Below, one piece after another: positions 52,136 to 60,294 of a DNA stretch of 64,000 nt. Both the position numbers and the translations under genes were made by a program. Origin of the DNA: Listeria immobilis (GTDB lineage: Bacteria > Bacillota > Bacilli > Lactobacillales > Listeriaceae); NCBI RefSeq assembly GCF_014322765.1, contig NZ_JAASTZ010000001.1, positions 1-64,000 on the forward strand. The letters are read 5' to 3'. The notes under the pieces were generated by a model. It made no database searches and was not told where the DNA came from. It saw only the letters and a list, made by a program, of their open reading frames with translations. How positions within the stretch are numbered: the stretch's first letter is position 1; the number at the start of each line of letters is the position of its first letter.

Positions 52136-52837
52136 ATGACAGTGGAAAAAGTGAAGTGGGGCTATGATGAAAAGACCGGTCCAGATATGTGGGGACATAT
52201 TTGTTCAGACTTTGAAATAGCGGATACTGGTAGGGCTCAATCACCGGTGAATATCGAACAATCTGATGTAGAGCAAATCAAACCATCGACCATGAAATTT
52301 TACTATAAAGAGACCGATTATACGATTAAACGAATAGAACAATCCGTGCATGTATTTCCGCATGATAAAGAACAAGGGCTACGCTATAATGGTGAATATT
52401 TTCCACTTGTTTCATTTCATGCCCATATACCGGCAGAGCATCTTTTAGACGGGTATATTTATCCAATCGAATGGCATTTTGTACATGAAAAAGCAGATGG
52501 AACGACGCTTGTAATGAGTGCTTGGATGGAAATCGATAATACGACCAATGTGGAATTAAAAGATTTACCGAAGCATTTCCCAGAAGTTTTTGTGGATTTT
52601 GAAACAGAACGTGAAATTACGTTAGATGTTAATGAATTTATGCCAGAGGAGCGTGTTTTTTATACATACCAAGGTTCACGGACAACACCGCCAACAGTGG
52701 AAGGTGTTACGTGGATTGTGTTGAAAAATGCGAAGTCACTTAAACAAGCTGATTTTACAGAATTAGATAAAGCGATTGGCAATACCAGTCGACCAGTGCA
52801 ACCTTTAAATGGTCGTGAAATTACTTTTTACAACTAA
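52136..52837 (+). CDS. Alpha-class carbonic anhydrase without signal peptide
   Basis: Interconverts CO2 and bicarbonate. 233 residues. The alpha-class core is visible: GPDMWGHI...QSPVNI, the HxH zinc pair with EH in SFHAHIPAEHLLDG, and the third histidine in PIEWHFVHE. The late YQGSRTTPPTVEGVTWIVLK is also typical. Bacterial alpha enzymes are usually exported, but no signal peptide is seen here. A TTG at 52130 is in frame; AAAGGGG spacing favours the ATG at 52136. Confidence 0.93.
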   Translation: MTVEKVKWGYDEKTGPDMWGHICSDFEIADTGRAQSPVNIEQSDVEQIKPSTMKFYYKETDYTIKRIEQSVHVFPHDKEQGLRYNGEYFPLVSFHAHIPAEHLLDGYIYPIEWHFVHEKADGTTLVMSAWMEIDNTTNVELKDLPKHFPEVFVDFETEREITLDVNEFMPEERVFYTYQGSRTTPPTVEGVTWIVLKNAKSLKQADFTELDKAIGNTSRPVQPLNGREITFYN

Positions 52838-52845
52838 AAACTAGA

Positions 52846-52898
52846 AAGCCTCGCTCGAATCTTGTATAGTATAAGCATAGATTTACGAGTGGAGGCTT
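52846..52898 (+). promoter_or_regulatory. Hairpin enclosing a promoter-like segment and covering a ribosome binding site
   Basis: AAGCCTCGCTCG (52846-52857) is complementary, apart from one bulged base, to CGAGTGGAGGCTT (52886-52898). The right arm holds GGAGG, the ribosome binding site of the HD-hydrolase gene, and is followed by TATTTTT. The loop has TTGTATAGTATAAG. It may end the carbonic anhydrase transcript and limit read-through translation of the next gene. Confidence 0.5.
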
Positions 52899-52904
52899 AT
52901 TTTT

Positions 52905-53447
52905 ATGTATGAAAAAGCACGCAAAAAAATGATTGAAGCACATAGTGGACAAGTTCGTAAAATTACAGGAGAGGCTTATTTTTCGCACCCTTTAAATGTG
53001 GCAAGAATATTGCGCCGTGCGGGTTTTTCAGAAGAGGTGGTTATTGCTGGGTTACTCCACGATGCAGTAGAAGACACTTCGATGACTAATAAAGACATTC
53101 GTGATATGTTTGGCGAGAAGGTGGCAGATTTAGTGGCAGCTCATACAGAAAATAAGGATTTATCTTGGGAAGAACGGAAAGCGCACACAATAGAACAGGT
53201 TCGTACGGGTACTTTAGAAGAAAAAGCGCTTATTGTTGCAGATAAGTTAGATAATCTAAGCTCTGTAAGATATGCTTTAAGCTCTGAAGGTGATTCAGTG
53301 TGGAATTATTTTAAACGTGGCTATGACAAGCAAAAATGGTATAATGAAGGCATTAAAAATAATATGGAATATGGGCTAAATTCGTCTGAAATTCCACCCT
53401 TTTTTGCAGAGTATGCTCGTTTAGTTAGATGGATTTTTAAAAGATAA
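52905..53447 (+). CDS. HD-domain small alarmone hydrolase candidate (SpoT/MESH1-like)
   Basis: 180 residues consisting of a single HD domain. ITGEAYFSHPLNVARILRRAGFSEEVVIAGLLHDAVEDT matches the (p)ppGpp hydrolase half of Rel/SpoT, with His28 and His52-Asp53 as metal ligands, followed by HTENKDLSWEERK. No synthetase domain, TGS or ACT domain. By family it should cleave the 3'-pyrophosphate of (p)ppGpp; that has to be regarded as prediction. It could balance RelP encoded 16 kb upstream. Confidence 0.83.
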   Translation: MYEKARKKMIEAHSGQVRKITGEAYFSHPLNVARILRRAGFSEEVVIAGLLHDAVEDTSMTNKDIRDMFGEKVADLVAAHTENKDLSWEERKAHTIEQVRTGTLEEKALIVADKLDNLSSVRYALSSEGDSVWNYFKRGYDKQKWYNEGIKNNMEYGLNSSEIPPFFAEYARLVRWIFKR

Positions 53448-53581
53448 TATTTAAGTAAAAATAACTGTTAATTTAGGTATTTAGAATTAATTTAGAAAGT
53501 TTTTAGAAAATAAGTTTCTTTTTCTTAAAATCTGATGTAAAATGAAAGCGTTATAAACATACGAGAAAGGAAGTTTTTTGG

Positions 53582-54454
53582 ATGGTTTATGGAGCAATTG
53601 AAGCAGGTGGAACAAAGTTTGTTGTTGCAATTGGAGAAGAATCCGGTAAAATTATTAAACGCGAAAGCTACCCAACAACGGAACCAGCAGAGACAATGAA
53701 AGCAGTAATTCAATTTTTTAAACAGTATCAAGATGAATTAAAGGCAATTGGAATTGGTTCTTTTGGTCCGATTGATATTCAAAAATCTAGTCCTACATAC
53801 GGATATATCACGCAAACGCCAAAACTTGCCTGGAGAAATTATGATATTGTTGGTGCAATCAAAAAAGAATTTAATATCCCGATTGGTTTCACGACAGATG
53901 TAAATGCCGCAGCGCTTGGAGAGGTTAGTCTTGGAGCAGCAGCAGGTTTATCAAGTTGTGTATATCTAACAATTGGAACAGGAATCGGCGGAGGTGCAGT
54001 GGTTTCTGGGAAGATATTAGAAGGATTTTCTCATCCAGAAATGGGTCATATTATGGTTCGCCGTCATAAGCTAGATCGTTTTACTGGTAGTTGCCCAAGT
54101 CATAGTGATTGCTTGGAAGGACTGGCAGCGGGGGGCGCAATTGAAAAACGTTGGGGTAAAAAAGCAGCCGAACTTGCAGATAATGAAGAAGTTTGGAATT
54201 TAGAAGCTCATTATATTGCCCAAGCCTTAATGAATTATACATTGATTTTATCTCCTGAAAGAATTGTTTTAGGTGGAGGCGTGATGAAACAACGGCAACT
54301 TTTCCCATTAGTTCGTCAAAAACTAAAAGCGCTAGTAAATAATTATGTACAGTTACCCGATTTAGAAACATATATCGTTCCGCCAAAATTGGAAGATGAT
54401 GCGGGGATTACTGGTTGTGTATTACTTGCTGTCGATGCAGAAAAAACAAATTAA
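53582..54454 (+). CDS. scrK: Fructokinase (ROK family, zinc-containing)
   Basis: 290 residues. GAIEAGGTKFVVAIG is the phosphate loop, TIGTGIGGGAVVSG the adenosine motif, and GFSHPEMGHIMV with CPSHSDCLEGLAAGGAI the zinc site that is diagnostic of the fructokinase branch of ROK kinases. Phosphorylates fructose to fructose 6-phosphate with ATP. GAAAGGAAG ribosome binding site. Single gene with its own terminator. Confidence 0.92.
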   Translation: MVYGAIEAGGTKFVVAIGEESGKIIKRESYPTTEPAETMKAVIQFFKQYQDELKAIGIGSFGPIDIQKSSPTYGYITQTPKLAWRNYDIVGAIKKEFNIPIGFTTDVNAAALGEVSLGAAAGLSSCVYLTIGTGIGGGAVVSGKILEGFSHPEMGHIMVRRHKLDRFTGSCPSHSDCLEGLAAGGAIEKRWGKKAAELADNEEVWNLEAHYIAQALMNYTLILSPERIVLGGGVMKQRQLFPLVRQKLKALVNNYVQLPDLETYIVPPKLEDDAGITGCVLLAVDAEKTN

Positions 54455-54498
54455 TCATATACAAATAATGAAATTTAGATTTCAGTAAATAGAAAAAC

Positions 54499-54547
54499 GG
54501 ATTTAAGAATTCCTTTTTAAAAGGAGTGATTAAATCCATTTTTTTAT
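54499..54547 (+). terminator. Fructokinase terminator
   Basis: GGATTTAA (54499-54506) pairs with TTAAATCC (54530-54537); an inner CCT/AGG pair and a long T run follow. It lies 45 bp after the fructokinase stop. Confidence 0.83.
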
Positions 54548-54719
54548 ACACAAAAAGGATTACTTTTGCTAGAATAGAAGAGCCTAAACGATTGATGGGA
54601 AATGGACTTTATCTGTATAAAATTATAGAAGTAGAACATCATGGAGGAAAAAAGCAGTACTATGATACAAATTATGTTACACTATTAAAAGATATGACAA
54701 ATAATAAAGGATGTATAAA

Positions 54720-55421
54720 ATGGATATAGCAAATACAAAGTACGAATTAATTGCGAATGATTTACGCAGGAAAATTCAAGAAAAATCATATGAACCAAAT
54801 GAACAGCTTCCATTCGAAAAAGACCTGTGCAAAGCGTATAATGCGAGTAGAATCACTATAAGAAAAGCAATGGACATACTCGTGAATGAAGGCTATATCT
54901 ATAAAAGGCGTGGATCAGGAAGCTATGTTAAAGATATAGAACCAAAAGAATTCACACATTCAACACTGCTAGAAAATTTTAATGGAAGAGAGATTACAAC
55001 AGAAGTAATAGATTTTACAGTGATTAAATCACCGGATGATATAGCACAAAAATTAAAATTGTCCTCGAGTGAATTTGTATATGATATCTATCGACTAAGA
55101 AAGAAGAACGACCAACCTATTGCGATAGAGCGCAGTTTTATGCCAATTCAGTTAATCCAGGGAATGCGATTGGACGTTTTAGCAGATTCGGTATATACGT
55201 TTATGGAAGAAGAACTTAGTCTAACACCTAAAAGTATTCATCGTAGCATTCGAGCTTCTAGACCTTCCAAGCTGGAGGGAAAATGGCTTCAGGTAGACTG
55301 GAACTATCCACTGCTAGAAATTGAACAAACAGTATTTTTAGATAATGGCAGGCCTTGTGAATACTCACTTACTAAAATAAAAACGGATGAATACGAATTT
55401 AAAACAGTGAATATTATTTAA
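54720..55421 (+). CDS. GntR/HutC-type regulator with UTRA domain
   Basis: 233 residues. The winged helix (about 1-68) reads NTKYELIANDLRRKIQEKSY, LPFEKDLCKAYNASRITIRKAMDILVNEGYI and GSGSYV. The UTRA effector domain follows (YDIYRLRKKNDQPIAIERSFMP, NYPLLEIEQTVFLDNGRPCEYS). AAAGGATG is spaced for the ATG at 54720; an upstream in-frame start at 54711 overlaps it. It lies upstream of and in the same direction as the PTS genes and is the likely local regulator, responding to a phosphorylated sugar. Confidence 0.9.
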   Translation: MDIANTKYELIANDLRRKIQEKSYEPNEQLPFEKDLCKAYNASRITIRKAMDILVNEGYIYKRRGSGSYVKDIEPKEFTHSTLLENFNGREITTEVIDFTVIKSPDDIAQKLKLSSSEFVYDIYRLRKKNDQPIAIERSFMPIQLIQGMRLDVLADSVYTFMEEELSLTPKSIHRSIRASRPSKLEGKWLQVDWNYPLLEIEQTVFLDNGRPCEYSLTKIKTDEYEFKTVNII

Positions 55422-55467
55422 GAAATGAGCTAAAATTCATTTCTTTTTTTAATTTAAATTTGTTATA

Positions 55468-55483
55468 ACTTATATTAATAAGT
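55468..55483. promoter_or_regulatory. Inverted repeat, candidate GntR-UTRA operator
   Basis: ACTTAT and ATAAGT separated by ATTA, directly upstream of the -35 box of the PTS operon promoter. Confidence 0.4.
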
Positions 55484-55484
55484 A

Positions 55485-55512
55485 TTGACTTATTATTTTT
55501 ATTGGTTATACT
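55485..55512 (+). promoter_or_regulatory. Sigma-A promoter of the lichenan/cellobiose-type PTS operon
   Basis: TTGACT (55485-55490), 16-bp spacer, TATACT (55507-55512). The transcription start should fall inside or at the edge of the cre site just downstream. Confidence 0.75.
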
Positions 55513-55520
55513 ATTAATTA

Positions 55521-55534
55521 AGAAAACGTTTTCT
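55521..55534. promoter_or_regulatory. Candidate cre (CcpA) site
   Basis: AGAAAACGTTTTCT is a perfect 14-bp palindrome with the central AACGTT of catabolite-responsive elements. Its position just after the -10 box would give CcpA repression of the PTS operon when a preferred sugar is present. Confidence 0.7.
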
Positions 55535-55560
55535 ATTTAAAAAAGTGAGGAGAAATGAAA

Positions 55561-55869
55561 ATGAAAATTGCATTATTTTGTAGTGGTGGAATGTCAACAA
55601 GTCTCGTAGGATCAAAAATGAAAAAAACGTATGAAGCGATGGGGAAAACAAACGTAGATGTCGATGCTTATGATTTTGCAATGATTGATGAGGTTGGAAA
55701 TGAAGTAGATGTGATCATTATCGCTCCTCAGATTTCGTGGGCATTTGATCAAGTGAAAGCAGCACACCCAGATAAAAAAATAATTTCCTTAACGATGGCG
55801 GAATTTGGTGCAATGGATGGTGTTTCTATTATTAATAGATTAAATGATGAGGGAGTGATTCCAGAATGA
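55561..55869 (+). CDS. PTS EIIB component, lichenan/cellobiose family
   Basis: 102 residues. The active-site cysteine is in ALFCSGGMSTSLV (Cys8), phosphorylated by EIIA and passed to sugar on EIIC. GTGAGGAG is spaced for the ATG at 55561 rather than the ATG at 55555. It overlaps EIIC by 4 bp. First structural gene of the IIB-IIC-IIA-esterase operon. Confidence 0.92.
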   Translation: MKIALFCSGGMSTSLVGSKMKKTYEAMGKTNVDVDAYDFAMIDEVGNEVDVIIIAPQISWAFDQVKAAHPDKKIISLTMAEFGAMDGVSIINRLNDEGVIPE

Positions 55870-57224
55870 AGCCAGGTGGATTTAGTGGATTTCAGGCCTC
55901 TTTCACTCGCACTGTAGGAAAAATTGCTGGAAATAAATTGTTACTTACGCTTCGTGATACATTTATACTCGTTGCGGCTGTTACAATGATTGCTGGTTTT
56001 GCTGTAATGATTAGTTCTGTTTTCTTGGATCCAAATGGCTTGATTTTTGGAGAGCAAGGATTACATATTGGAAAATTAATAAGCGGTTCATGGAGTGCTT
56101 GGGCTAGCTCTGATTTTGCTCAAACCCTTACATATATTCAATCGCTGGTAAATCTATTCTCTCAAGGTGCCTTATCCGTATTTTCTTTACTTATTGTTGT
56201 AGTATTTTCCTATACATTCTCTAAAAAATTCTTTCCAAGTAATAAAGAGCATATGACATCTGTTCTATATGCGATGGCTTCTTTCTTTATTTGTTTACCA
56301 TGGAACTATGATTATATGGTGAATAATAAAAATGTAGAAATTACAGGCATGCTAAACTCTAATTTCTTAGGGACACCGGGCGTTTTTTCTGCACTTTTGA
56401 TTAGTGGAATTGCTGTTTTTGTCTATAATAAAGTATTACAAAAAAATATTATTATAAAAATGCCTGATTCAGTTCCGCCAGCAGTTGCGCGTAGTTTTGA
56501 ATCATTAGTTCCAGGGATTATTACATTAGCAGTATTTGTTATTGGGACGGGGATTAGTGTTGGTTTGGCAGGTGTTTCATTGCCAGAATTATTATTACAA
56601 ATTCTACAAAAACCAGCAATGGCTATTTCAGGGACAGCTGCTTTTGCTTTAGTAGTTCAAATTACTTGGCCACTATTACAATGGTTTGGAATTCACCCAA
56701 CATCCATTTGGGGACCTGTTTTTGGTGTTACTTGGAATGTTGCAGATACAGAAAATATTTTAGGAACAGCGAAACATTTATATTCGACAATGTTTATGAA
56801 TTTTTCTACCATTGCAGCAGGAACTTTTGCTTTAGCGCCAGTTTTAGCGATTTTGATTTTCTCTAAAATTAACGCAGAAAAAAAGGTATCTAAAATAGCT
56901 TTAATGCCAGCTGTTTTTAATATTAGTGAGCCAATTACGTTTGGATTGCCGATTGTATTAAATCCAGTTATGTTTGTGCCTTTTGTGCTTGTGCAACCAG
57001 TTTGTTTTTATCTAGCAGTATTCTTTACTAATATCGGATTTATTGATGTGATTACTAATAATGTACCATGGACAGTTCCGCCACTTATTTCTGGATTATT
57101 ATTTACAGGAACGATTAATGGTGCAATTGTTCAATTAGTTAATTTAGCTGTCGCGGTTCTTATTTACATTCCATTTATACGTATAGCGAACCAAATGAAT
57201 CTGAAAAAAATGAAAGGAGTTTGA
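55866..57224 (+). CDS. PTS EIIC component, lichenan/cellobiose family
   Basis: 452 residues, about ten helices. IIKMPDSVPPAVARSFESLVPG, FGIHPTSIWGPVFGVTW and SEPITFGLPIVLNPVMFVPF are EIIC-Lac family signatures. Transports and phosphorylates an oligosaccharide together with the neighbouring EIIB and EIIA. The acetylesterase at the end of the operon suggests an acetylated sugar. Confidence 0.92.
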   Translation: MKPGGFSGFQASFTRTVGKIAGNKLLLTLRDTFILVAAVTMIAGFAVMISSVFLDPNGLIFGEQGLHIGKLISGSWSAWASSDFAQTLTYIQSLVNLFSQGALSVFSLLIVVVFSYTFSKKFFPSNKEHMTSVLYAMASFFICLPWNYDYMVNNKNVEITGMLNSNFLGTPGVFSALLISGIAVFVYNKVLQKNIIIKMPDSVPPAVARSFESLVPGIITLAVFVIGTGISVGLAGVSLPELLLQILQKPAMAISGTAAFALVVQITWPLLQWFGIHPTSIWGPVFGVTWNVADTENILGTAKHLYSTMFMNFSTIAAGTFALAPVLAILIFSKINAEKKVSKIALMPAVFNISEPITFGLPIVLNPVMFVPFVLVQPVCFYLAVFFTNIGFIDVITNNVPWTVPPLISGLLFTGTINGAIVQLVNLAVAVLIYIPFIRIANQMNLKKMKGV

Positions 57225-57230
57225 TTTTAA

Positions 57231-57569
57231 GTGAATGAAACGCAATTAGAACAAGCGATGCAATTAATTTTTGTTGCTGGAAATGCTAAATCAATGGCGA
57301 TGAATGCAATTTTAGAGGCAGAAAAAGGGGAGTTAGAAAAGTCCGTACAGACCGTTAAAGAAGCAAAACAAACGCTACATGAAGCGCATGCAATTCAAAC
57401 GGGGTGGTTGACTAGTGAAATGAATGGCACAGAAATAGAGAAATCGATTCTCCTTATTCATTCGCAAGATCATTTTACAACTGCGAACATTATGATTGAT
57501 TTAGCAGAGCGGTTCCAAGTATTATATAGCAAATTAGAGAAGGTGACGAGTCAAGCTGATGACGAATGA
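57231..57569 (+). CDS. PTS EIIA component, lactose/cellobiose family
   Basis: 112 residues, helical. The phosphorylated histidine is His77 in LLIHSQDHFTTA, with Asp80 as the metal ligand as in LacF. It begins with GTG, 6 bp after the EIIC stop (AAAGGAG upstream), and overlaps the esterase gene by 11 bp. Confidence 0.9.
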   Translation: MNETQLEQAMQLIFVAGNAKSMAMNAILEAEKGELEKSVQTVKEAKQTLHEAHAIQTGWLTSEMNGTEIEKSILLIHSQDHFTTANIMIDLAERFQVLYSKLEKVTSQADDE

Positions 57570-58983
57570 TTTTAAGTTAGCGCCTATTTTTTCGGATCAG
57601 ATGATTTTGCAACGGGATAAACCTATCTTGTTTTTCGGAGAGGCAAGAGTCGGTGCGAAAGTAAAATTATTTTTGCCAAATCTTGCCTTAGAAACAATCG
57701 CCAATGAAACTGGACAATTTCAAATAGAAGTTCCCCCATTTTCAGCAAATGAGACTGTATCATGCGAATTTATCTCGGAGGGGCAGCACATAATGCTTGA
57801 AAATATTTTATTTGGAGATGTCTACTTAGTTGCTGGACAATCTAACATGGAATTCCAACTGAAAAATGACATAGAATTAGCACAAGAAAAAATGGATTGG
57901 TCGAAAATTCGTTTTTATAATGTACCGCAAATGGAATATCCAGGTCATGAGATAAGTATGATGAACTGGGAAAAGGCAAATGAAAATATGTCAGCAGTAG
58001 CATATTATTTTGCAGTAAAATTATTTATAGAAAATCCAGTGGTTCCGATTGGGATTATTGGTTGCTATAAAGGTGGTACATCGGCTTCGTGTTGGGTTTC
58101 TGAAGAGGTGCTGGCAGAAAGTGAGGCGTTAAAACAAACCTATCTTGAGCCATTTGAACGAGCAGTTTTAAATAAAAATGAGGCGGAATTAGAGGCGGAA
58201 CGAGAAGCTTTCGAAGCAAAAAGCCAATCATTTGCTCGGAAGAAGGAAGCATTTATTGCTGAACACCCAGAGATGACCTTAATGGAAGTTAAACAAATAC
58301 TGGGACATTCTCCTTGGCCGCCACCAATGACACCAAAAAGTTATGGTAGACCTTCTGGATTATTTCATACGATGCTACAAACCATTATCGGGATGAAGTT
58401 TCGAGCAATTATATGGTATCAAGGAGAGGAAGATGTCCAGTTTGGTGCAGTCTACCAATTACTACTTGAAAAGCTTATTAAACAGTGGCGACAAATCTTC
58501 GGGCAGGATGAATTACCATTTTTTATCGTGCAACTTCCAAGATATGCCAATGCACCAGATGGTAGTTGGCCGATTATTAGAGAAATTCAAGAGCAAGTAG
58601 CTAAGGAAACTTTGGGAGCTTATTTGATTACAACGATTGATACAGGAGAAGCTTATGATATTCATCCCCCTTCCAAACGAGTTATAGGAGAACGAACAGC
58701 CTTTACCGTTAATAAGGTGCTAAATCAAGCTGTCGAGGATGTAACGCCGATAATAGGTCAATTGAATCAATCTACTATAGTAATAGAAAACGCGAAACAA
58801 TTAACGGTTATTGGCGAGTATCCTTTTAACTTACCGGGTGTAGAAATCAAGGGGGCAACACTTATTATACCTACAGCAAGTGAGCCTGTTTTTCAATACG
58901 CTTTTGAAAACTTTCCGAGGGGTTATTTAGTTAATGAATACGGGATCCCAGTTTCCCCGTTCCAAGTAGATTTGCCTAGTTAA
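57559..58983 (+). CDS. SGNH-type carbohydrate acetylesterase (sialate O-acetylesterase-like, SASA family)
   Basis: 474 residues, cytosolic (no signal peptide). The N-terminal beta domain (SDQMILQRDKPILFFGEA) precedes GDVYLVAGQSNMEFQL, with the nucleophile serine in GQSNM. FRAIIWYQGEED follows, and the catalytic Asp/His pair lies in AYDIHPPSKRVIGER. These enzymes remove O-acetyl groups from sialic acids or plant/bacterial glycans. Being last in a PTS operon, it probably deacetylates the imported sugar phosphate. No sialic acid catabolic genes are nearby, so the sialate name should not be taken literally. Confidence 0.87.
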   Translation: MTNDFKLAPIFSDQMILQRDKPILFFGEARVGAKVKLFLPNLALETIANETGQFQIEVPPFSANETVSCEFISEGQHIMLENILFGDVYLVAGQSNMEFQLKNDIELAQEKMDWSKIRFYNVPQMEYPGHEISMMNWEKANENMSAVAYYFAVKLFIENPVVPIGIIGCYKGGTSASCWVSEEVLAESEALKQTYLEPFERAVLNKNEAELEAEREAFEAKSQSFARKKEAFIAEHPEMTLMEVKQILGHSPWPPPMTPKSYGRPSGLFHTMLQTIIGMKFRAIIWYQGEEDVQFGAVYQLLLEKLIKQWRQIFGQDELPFFIVQLPRYANAPDGSWPIIREIQEQVAKETLGAYLITTIDTGEAYDIHPPSKRVIGERTAFTVNKVLNQAVEDVTPIIGQLNQSTIVIENAKQLTVIGEYPFNLPGVEIKGATLIIPTASEPVFQYAFENFPRGYLVNEYGIPVSPFQVDLPS

Positions 58984-58996
58984 GAAGACAAAGCTG

Positions 58997-59145
58997 ACAA
59001 GGGGCTGGGACATAACTAAAACTCAGAAATAAAAATCGAAAAATAGAAAAGCAGAAATCATTGTATAGAGCCATTTCTAAAAATGGAATAGACATGATTT
59101 CTGCTTGTTTTTCATTTTAAAGATCTTTATGTCCCAGCCTCTTGT
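58997..59145. repeat. 150-nt nested palindromic intergenic repeat
   Basis: The outer arms are ACAAGGGGCTGGGACATAA (58997-59015) and TTATGTCCCAGCCTCTTGT (59127-59145), 19 bp with one G-T wobble. A second stem pairs AAGCAGAAATCAT (59049-59061) with ATGATTTCTGCTT (59094-59106). An innermost CCATTT/AAATGG hairpin caps it. The GGCTGGGACATAA motif recurs between genes in many low-GC Gram-positives. It could terminate the PTS operon or be a small mobile repeat. The rest of the gap 58984-59288 is empty. Confidence 0.75.
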
Positions 59146-59288
59146 TATTTTAGCATATAAATATTTTGAAAAATCAGATAAAAAATATATGGTAGGAATC
59201 CGCTTCTTTTAATGGTAAAATGTTTCTTGGCAAAGGAAATAAAATACCGATAAAGCTAAAAATCTTATAATAAAGCAGGAGTGATAGC

Positions 59289-60188
59289 TTGAAAGGCTTC
59301 AGACAAATAGTGCATCATGTTTTCAAACCACATAAGTATATTGTGCTAGCTAGTGTGCTAGTAACGCTTTTTTTAATGTTAGAGGTTTTCATTGTTATGC
59401 CACAAGAGAAGGGGACATTTGCTTATATCTCTTACTTAATCTCTGCGTATTCATTCATCATTATTAGTGTACAGCTTTGGGGATATTTAAAAAAGCATTT
59501 TTTACAGATTGCTTCTAAAAATAAGTTTGCTAAGCGGTACATATTTGATTTGTCTTTCAGGTCACACCTTTCATTATACTTGTCACTTGCAATAAATTTT
59601 TTTTTCATGACGGTTAACTTAGGTACAGGATGGTATTCTAAATCGGTATGGTTTATCACACTTGCTTTTTATTATTGTTTTTTGGCTGTCATGCGATTTT
59701 TATTACTTCGATATGCAAATAAAAGTACATTTGGAGAAAATATTTTCTTGGAATGGAGATATTATCGATTTTGCGGTATTATGCTGTTACTGATGAATAT
59801 TGTACTAGTTGGTGTTATTATATTAGTTTTACAACAAAATAAAGGTTTTGAATATATTGGTATGCTTATTTATGTAATGGCAATTTATGCTTTTTACTCT
59901 GTCATTATCTCGATTATCAATGTGATTAGGTTTAGAAAACAAGGTAGTCCAGTTCTATCTGCTTCCAAAGTAATTAATCTTGTGGTCGCATTGGTGGCCA
60001 TGTTCGCACTTGAAACAGCTATGCTTTCACAGTTTGATACAAGGCACGATATTTTGTTCCAACACACGATAATTGCTATAACGGGAATAGCTATTTGGAC
60101 TATCATATTTGCGGTAGCTATTTTTATGATAGTACGCGCTACACTAAAACTAAGGAAATACTTATATTTTCCAAGTGAGAGCAAATAA
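59289..60188 (+). CDS. Polytopic membrane protein of unknown function
   Basis: 299 residues with about seven or eight hydrophobic helices from residue 18 to 290 and short basic loops. No recognisable family. The start is TTG at 59289 (MKGFRQIVHHVFKPHKY) with AGGAGTGATAG upstream. It is followed at 107 bp and 52 bp intervals by two more membrane protein genes in the same direction. Confidence 0.75.
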   Translation: MKGFRQIVHHVFKPHKYIVLASVLVTLFLMLEVFIVMPQEKGTFAYISYLISAYSFIIISVQLWGYLKKHFLQIASKNKFAKRYIFDLSFRSHLSLYLSLAINFFFMTVNLGTGWYSKSVWFITLAFYYCFLAVMRFLLLRYANKSTFGENIFLEWRYYRFCGIMLLLMNIVLVGVIILVLQQNKGFEYIGMLIYVMAIYAFYSVIISIINVIRFRKQGSPVLSASKVINLVVALVAMFALETAMLSQFDTRHDILFQHTIIAITGIAIWTIIFAVAIFMIVRATLKLRKYLYFPSESK

Positions 60189-60294
60189 GGTAGCTTCATT
60201 AATAAAAAACTTATAAGATCAGGGTGATTTGTGATTATTTATTATTAATTCAGGGAATAAAAGGAAATAGCATAAATAAAAAGGGGGATTTAAA

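Noticed and set aside
54526-54729. Possible 67-residue gene before the GntR-UTRA regulator
   Set aside because: Its start and ribosome binding site lie in the fructokinase terminator arm, and its end overlaps the regulator start. No export signal or domain is seen.
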